Below the pieces are notes generated by a model. The model worked only from the letters and a program-made list of their open reading frames with translations. It was not told the DNA's origin and ran no database searches. From the NCBI GenBank assembly GCA_030729445.1, contig JANQXJ010000097.1:1-5665 (forward strand): a stretch of DNA of 5,665 bases, read 5' to 3'. This document shows, piece after piece, positions 4,575 through 5,665 of the stretch (positions within the stretch are counted from its first letter, which is position 1; the number at the start of each line of letters is the position of its first letter). The position numbers were made by a program, and so were the translations under genes. This stretch comes from Limnohabitans sp. GTDB taxonomy: Bacteria > Pseudomonadota > Gammaproteobacteria > Burkholderiales > Burkholderiaceae_C.

Positions 4575-5665
4575 ATGGAAATCAAAGTTAATTTTCTCGA
4601 CAAACTGCGCCTAGAGGCCAAGTTCGACGACTTCACCGTGCTGGCCGATCAGCCCATTCGTTACAAGGGTGACGGCTCGGCACCGGGGCCGTTTGATTAT
4701 TTTTTGGCGTCCTCGGCTTTGTGCGCGGCGTATTTTGTGAAGCTGTATTGCGAGACGCGCGGCATTTCCACCGAGCACATCCGCCTGTCGCAAAACAACA
4801 TCGTGGACCCCGACAACCGCTACCTGCAGACCATCAAGATCCAGGTGGAGTTGCCGGCCGACATGTCCGACAAAGACCGGCTCGGCATTTTGCGGTCCAT
4901 CGACCGCTGCACGGTCAAAAAAGCGATTCAAGCGGGGCCTACTTTCATCGTTGAGGCGGTGGATAACTTGGACGCCGACGCGCAGGCCTTGCTCACCCTG
5001 AACCCCGATGCGCAGTCGCAGACCTTGATCGCGGGCAAGGACTTGCCGCTGGAGCAGACCATCGCCAACATGACGGCGGTGTTGGCCAACCTGGGCATCA
5101 AGATCGAGATCGCGTCTTGGCGCAACCTGGTGCCCAATGTGTGGTCGCTGCACATCCGCGACGCGCATTCGCCCATGTGCTTCACCAACGGCAAGGGATC
5201 GAGCAAAGAAAGCGCCTTGGCTTCAGCCTTGGGTGAATACATCGAGCGGCTGAACAACAACCACTTTTACGCGGGCGTGTTTTTTGGCGAAGACTTGGCG
5301 CAGGCCGACTTTGTGCACGACCCCCGCGAGCGCTGGTTCCAGCCGGGCAAGCGCGACGCGCTGCCCAAAGGCTTGTTGGACAAGCATTGCTTGGCCATTT
5401 ACAACCCTGACGGCGAGCTCAAGGCCTCGCACCTGTTCGACACCAACTCGGGCAACACCCAGCGTGGCATTTGTGCGCTGCCCTATGTGCGCCAGTCCGA
5501 TGGTGAGCTGGTGTACTTCCCGTCCAACTTGGTTGAAAACCTGTTCGTGAGCAACGGCATGAGCGCGGGCAACACGCTGGTTGAAGCGCAGGTGCAGTGC
5601 CTGTCGGAGATTTTTGAGCGGGCCGTCAAGCGCGAGATCTTGGAAGGCGAAATGGCCTTGCCCGA
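4575..5665 (+). CDS. OsmC-YcaO fusion protein (3'-truncated by window)
   Basis: The frame is open from ATG 4575 to the window end (363 codons). Residues 1-145 form an OsmC-like domain: GPFDYFLASSALCAAYF carries Cys50 at the start of a helix and SIDRCTVKKAI carries Cys112, positions equivalent to the peroxidatic/resolving pair of OsmC hydroperoxide reductases. From about 151 the protein follows E. coli YcaO from its N-terminus (GKDLPLEQTI, PNVWSLHIRD, CFTNGKGSSKESALASALGEY). It includes the S217-x3-E221-x2-E224 motif and the later Q-x-L-x-E-x-x-E-R motif (341-349), both tied to ATP/Mg binding in YcaO proteins. E. coli YcaO (586 residues) is an accessory factor for RimO methylthiolation of ribosomal protein S12. 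This architecture occurs in databases as OsmC/YcaO domain proteins. The fusion's own role is unknown to me. The start lacks a good Shine-Dalgarno. Confidence 0.92.
   Translation, partial: MEIKVNFLDKLRLEAKFDDFTVLADQPIRYKGDGSAPGPFDYFLASSALCAAYFVKLYCETRGISTEHIRLSQNNIVDPDNRYLQTIKIQVELPADMSDKDRLGILRSIDRCTVKKAIQAGPTFIVEAVDNLDADAQALLTLNPDAQSQTLIAGKDLPLEQTIANMTAVLANLGIKIEIASWRNLVPNVWSLHIRDAHSPMCFTNGKGSSKESALASALGEYIERLNNNHFYAGVFFGEDLAQADFVHDPRERWFQPGKRDALPKGLLDKHCLAIYNPDGELKASHLFDTNSGNTQRGICALPYVRQSDGELVYFPSNLVENLFVSNGMSAGNTLVEAQVQCLSEIFERAVKREILEGEMALP

Overview
The window is a moderately GC-rich bacterial chromosomal segment. The protein types suggest a betaproteobacterium of the order Burkholderiales, perhaps Comamonadaceae. 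That placement is inferred from overall protein character and was not tested by a search. Two broad-role genes run off the ends. On the left is the 3' two thirds of a FadB/FadJ-type enoyl-CoA hydratase/3-hydroxyacyl-CoA dehydrogenase, closed by a perfect 15-bp hairpin terminator. On the right is the 5' half of an OsmC-YcaO fusion protein.

Between them lie three small two-gene units. Positions 1535-2293 (+) hold a toxin-first type II toxin-antitoxin (TA) operon: a RelE-superfamily toxin and an XRE helix-turn-helix antitoxin whose starts and stops overlap. It sits behind a compact promoter with a 19-bp palindrome that is a good autoregulation operator. Positions 2403-3656 (+) hold msrB-msrA, methionine sulfoxide reductases that both carry export signals (a Sec/Tat-type signal peptide on MsrB, a lipobox on MsrA). 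Upstream is a GTAAC...CGAA element resembling ECF sigma-factor promoters. Positions 4359-3736 (-) hold a second, unrelated TA operon of the HI1419/HI1420 type (killer protein plus antidote protein). Its apparent intrinsic terminator lies inside the last codons of the convergent msrA.

The likely biology is repair of oxidised methionine in envelope proteins by the MsrB/MsrA pair, flanked on both sides by self-regulating TA modules. The OsmC-YcaO protein, with an OsmC-type cysteine pair, would fit a thiol/peroxide theme, but no functional link is shown by the sequence. I see no transposase, integrase, tRNA, rRNA or CRISPR array. The intergenic stretches (1410-1584, 2294-2472, 4360-4574) are all under 300 bases and are described in the entries. 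The least expected items are the double TA flanking, the possibly leaderless toxin mRNA, the candidate ECF promoter with a 13-codon upstream ORF joined to msrB by ATGA, and an 11-base copy of the 16S rRNA 3' tail directly before the OsmC-YcaO start codon.
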